Origin: Gammaproteobacteria bacterium
Lineage (GTDB): Bacteria; Pseudomonadota; Gammaproteobacteria; Chromatiales; Chromatiaceae
Reading direction: 5' to 3'
Assembly (NCBI GenBank): GCA_024277555.1
Contig: JAJRUY010000220.1
Coordinates: 1-9,765 of the forward strand
DNA: 9,765 nucleotides
Part shown: positions 8,511 through 9,765 of the stretch, one piece after another
How the letters are laid out: each line of letters opens with the position of its first letter
Position numbering within the stretch: position 1 is the stretch's first letter
Notes under the pieces: generated by a model
Seen by the model: only the letters and a program-made list of their open reading frames with translations
The model's database searches: none
Told to the model about the DNA's origin: nothing
Translations under genes and position numbers: made by a program

Positions 8511-9524
8511 TCAGTACGGATGGCTTACAAACAGCCGGGGAACAATGAGCGTAGATTTAAAGGTAGCAAGGTCGGCTACAGGACCAATTCTCTTTATGTT
8601 GAATGGGTCTAAAATACTTCCATAGTTAACGCCAGTATTGAATGAAAAGCCAATACTGTATCCTGCCCGGCACACATTGCCTTTGGTTCTGTCACTGAAT
8701 GTTCGATAACTGCCCACCGGATAAGCAACAGATTTTATTTCACACCCCAGTTTCTGCTGCAGGAAAAGCTTGGAGTCAGTCAGCTCCTGCAGTTCATCTT
8801 CATCAGAGATAGTGCTCAACACCCGGTGAGATATAGTGTGTGAGCCAATACTCAGGAGTTCAGAATTCCCTATCTCCATTATTTGATCCCAGTTCATGAG
8901 CTCCTCTTGTTGTATCTCCTTGGATGGAAAATCCACGCCACAAAGGAACGACAGCTCGGTAAGCAAATCCTGGGATTCCTCTGACCTCACTGATTTCATG
9001 TGATCCTGCAATATCCATATAGCGTTTTCTTTCTCCGTCTCCGTACGCAAGAACAATTTATTTCCCTTGAAAGGCAGGATTTCCTTTTCAGTGCGTTTGA
9101 TAAAATAGGCAATAATATCCCACCAGCCCAATCTGGATTTTTCAATGCTCTCAATGGGTATGAAAAAAATGGCCGGTACAGAATATTTCCTGAGTACCGG
9201 TACTGCAAACAGATAGTTGTCTCTATAGCCATCATCAAAAGTAACCAATGCACTTCGCTTTGATGGCGGCTTGCCAGATTGCGCCAATCTCACAACATCT
9301 TCTTCAGTCATGAGATTGGTATGCTTGCTGAGGAAAGCCATCTGCTGATCGAATTCCTCCTTGGACAGACAAAAAACACCCGAATCAAACTCTGTTACCA
9401 ACTGGTCATGGTACACCCGGTGGTAGTTCACAATAATCAATGTAGACGCAGGAACCAGCTCAAGCAGGTCAAGCAGTCGGGTTTTCTCCAGAAACACTGA
9501 AAACATACGTTTCTTATCTTTCAT
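8511..9524 (-). CDS. Polysaccharide deacetylase (NodB homology / carbohydrate esterase 4 family)
   Basis: Predicted metal-dependent N- or O-deacetylase acting on a cell-surface or exported glycan. With the start chosen here it is 337 aa. NodB motifs: TFDDGY (95-100, catalytic and metal Asp), SHTISH (228-233, metal His pair) and AYPVGSY (267-273); an N-terminal YHRV (34-37) typical of the subgroup is present. An insertion of roughly 90 residues rich in charged amino acids lies between motifs 1 and 2. No signal peptide is evident, so cytoplasmic action or association with a lipid-linked glycan is possible. The start at 9524 is preferred over an in-frame ATG at 9578 because AGGAGG (9537-9532) lies seven bases before it, and the extra 18 residues look non-conserved. 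Composition differs from valS: bases 9061-9120 contain 22 G/C of 60 against 40 of 60 at 781-840, a hint of acquisition with a surface-polysaccharide locus. Substrate unknown. Confidence 0.9.
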   Translation of the reverse strand: MKDKKRMFSVFLEKTRLLDLLELVPASTLIIVNYHRVYHDQLVTEFDSGVFCLSKEEFDQQMAFLSKHTNLMTEEDVVRLAQSGKPPSKRSALVTFDDGYRDNYLFAVPVLRKYSVPAIFFIPIESIEKSRLGWWDIIAYFIKRTEKEILPFKGNKLFLRTETEKENAIWILQDHMKSVRSEESQDLLTELSFLCGVDFPSKEIQQEELMNWDQIMEIGNSELLSIGSHTISHRVLSTISDEDELQELTDSKLFLQQKLGCEIKSVAYPVGSYRTFSDRTKGNVCRAGYSIGFSFNTGVNYGSILDPFNIKRIGPVADLATFKSTLIVPRLFVSHPY

Positions 9525-9531
9525 TTTCCCC

Positions 9532-9537
9532 CCTCCT
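9532..9537 (-). promoter_or_regulatory. Strong ribosome binding site deciding the deacetylase start
   Basis: On the minus strand AGGAGG is followed by GGGGAAA and then ATG at 9524. This is a full anti-Shine-Dalgarno match with seven-base spacing. The alternative ATG at 9578 has no comparable site. Confidence 0.8.
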
Positions 9538-9602
9538 GCTTCTAGCCCGGATATTTCACCAGGACACCGAAATAACAATATAAGATGCTGTTTTTATTAA
9601 CC

Positions 9603-9629
9603 ATTGCATCTATATTAGCAAAGTGCAAT
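9603..9629. repeat. Short inverted repeat upstream of the deacetylase
   Basis: ATTGCA (9603-9608) and TGCAAT (9624-9629) are separated by 15 nt. On the minus strand the interval includes TGCTAATAT, which resembles an extended -10 element, about 90 nt before the deacetylase ATG. It could be a promoter with an operator, but the arms are only 6 bp and chance is possible. Confidence 0.25.
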
Positions 9630-9693
9630 ATGTTGCCGGGTGTTTGTTAAATCCGCCCTTGCACCGATCTTGTTGCCCAGAGACGATATTTCT

Positions 9694-9765
9694 TCACTCA
9701 TCAATAGCTTGGGCTATTGATTCGATCAGAAATTCGCCTCTGAACAACAATCTCGGCACAATCAT
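9694..9765 (-). CDS. Possible C-terminal end of an upstream gene (partial, at the window edge)
   Basis: The minus-strand frame entering at 9765 is open for 23 codons and ends in TGA (9696-9694). It reads as a plausible amphipathic C-terminus, with ...VPRLLFRGEFLIESI followed by AQAIDE. An open run of this length is expected by chance about one time in three, so support is weak. If real, it would be co-directional with the deacetylase and end 169 nt before its start. Confidence 0.25.
   Translation of the reverse strand: MIVPRLLFRGEFLIESIAQAIDE
9700..9721. repeat. Perfect 9-bp inverted repeat with 4-nt loop
   Basis: ATCAATAGC (9700-9708), loop TTGG, GCTATTGAT (9713-9721). It overlaps the end of the possible partial gene. 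No U-tract follows on either strand, so it is more likely an operator-like or structural element than an intrinsic terminator. Confidence 0.4.

Noticed and set aside
8511..9578. Deacetylase start at the in-frame ATG at 9578
   Set aside because: The internal ATG at 9524 has a perfect AGGAGG at seven-base spacing, while 9578 has none, and the extra 18 residues carry no conserved motif.

Overview
The window looks like chromosomal DNA of a Gammaproteobacterium with moderately high GC. The evidence is a beta/gamma-type valyl-tRNA synthetase, a DUF4197 protein next to it, a PspF-like sigma-54 activator and an OprC/NosA-type TonB-dependent receptor. A free-living or sulfur-oxidising relative of the Chromatiales is plausible, but the genus cannot be fixed from sequence alone.

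Layout. Bases 1-2979 (+) hold the 3' three quarters of valS, followed after 33 nt by a secreted DUF4197 protein. Bases 3035-4664 (+) hold a tight two-gene unit: a TauE/SafE (DsbD_2-like) membrane protein with an HCVGMCG motif, and 4 nt later a sigma-54 activator with no sensory domain. A strong bidirectional terminator (4690-4724) separates this unit from a convergent TonB-dependent receptor (4821-6857, -). A 628-nt non-coding stretch (6858-7485) follows, then an amidohydrolase (7486-8487, +), then a convergent polysaccharide deacetylase (8511-9524, -) that is visibly AT-richer than valS. The right edge may hold the last codons of another minus-strand gene.

The most interesting content is a possible self-contained copper-uptake circuit. 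The receptor carries CPNRM (C104, M108) in its plug and HPM (H302, M304) in its barrel, matching the CxxxM-HxM copper site described for OprC. Its upstream region has a near-perfect sigma-54 -24/-12 promoter (TGGCAC-N5-TTGCT, 6924 to 6909, minus strand). About 90-126 bp upstream of the predicted transcription start are two related 16-bp sites in inverted orientation, with centres 21 bp (two helical turns) apart, where an upstream activating sequence is expected. The activator that would bind there is probably the one encoded by the neighbouring convergent gene. As that activator lacks an input domain, the co-encoded Cys/His/Met membrane protein is a candidate signal partner. Motifs and spacings are read from the sequence; the regulatory wiring is inference.

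The right-hand part (amidohydrolase, deacetylase) shows no obvious functional link to the copper circuit.
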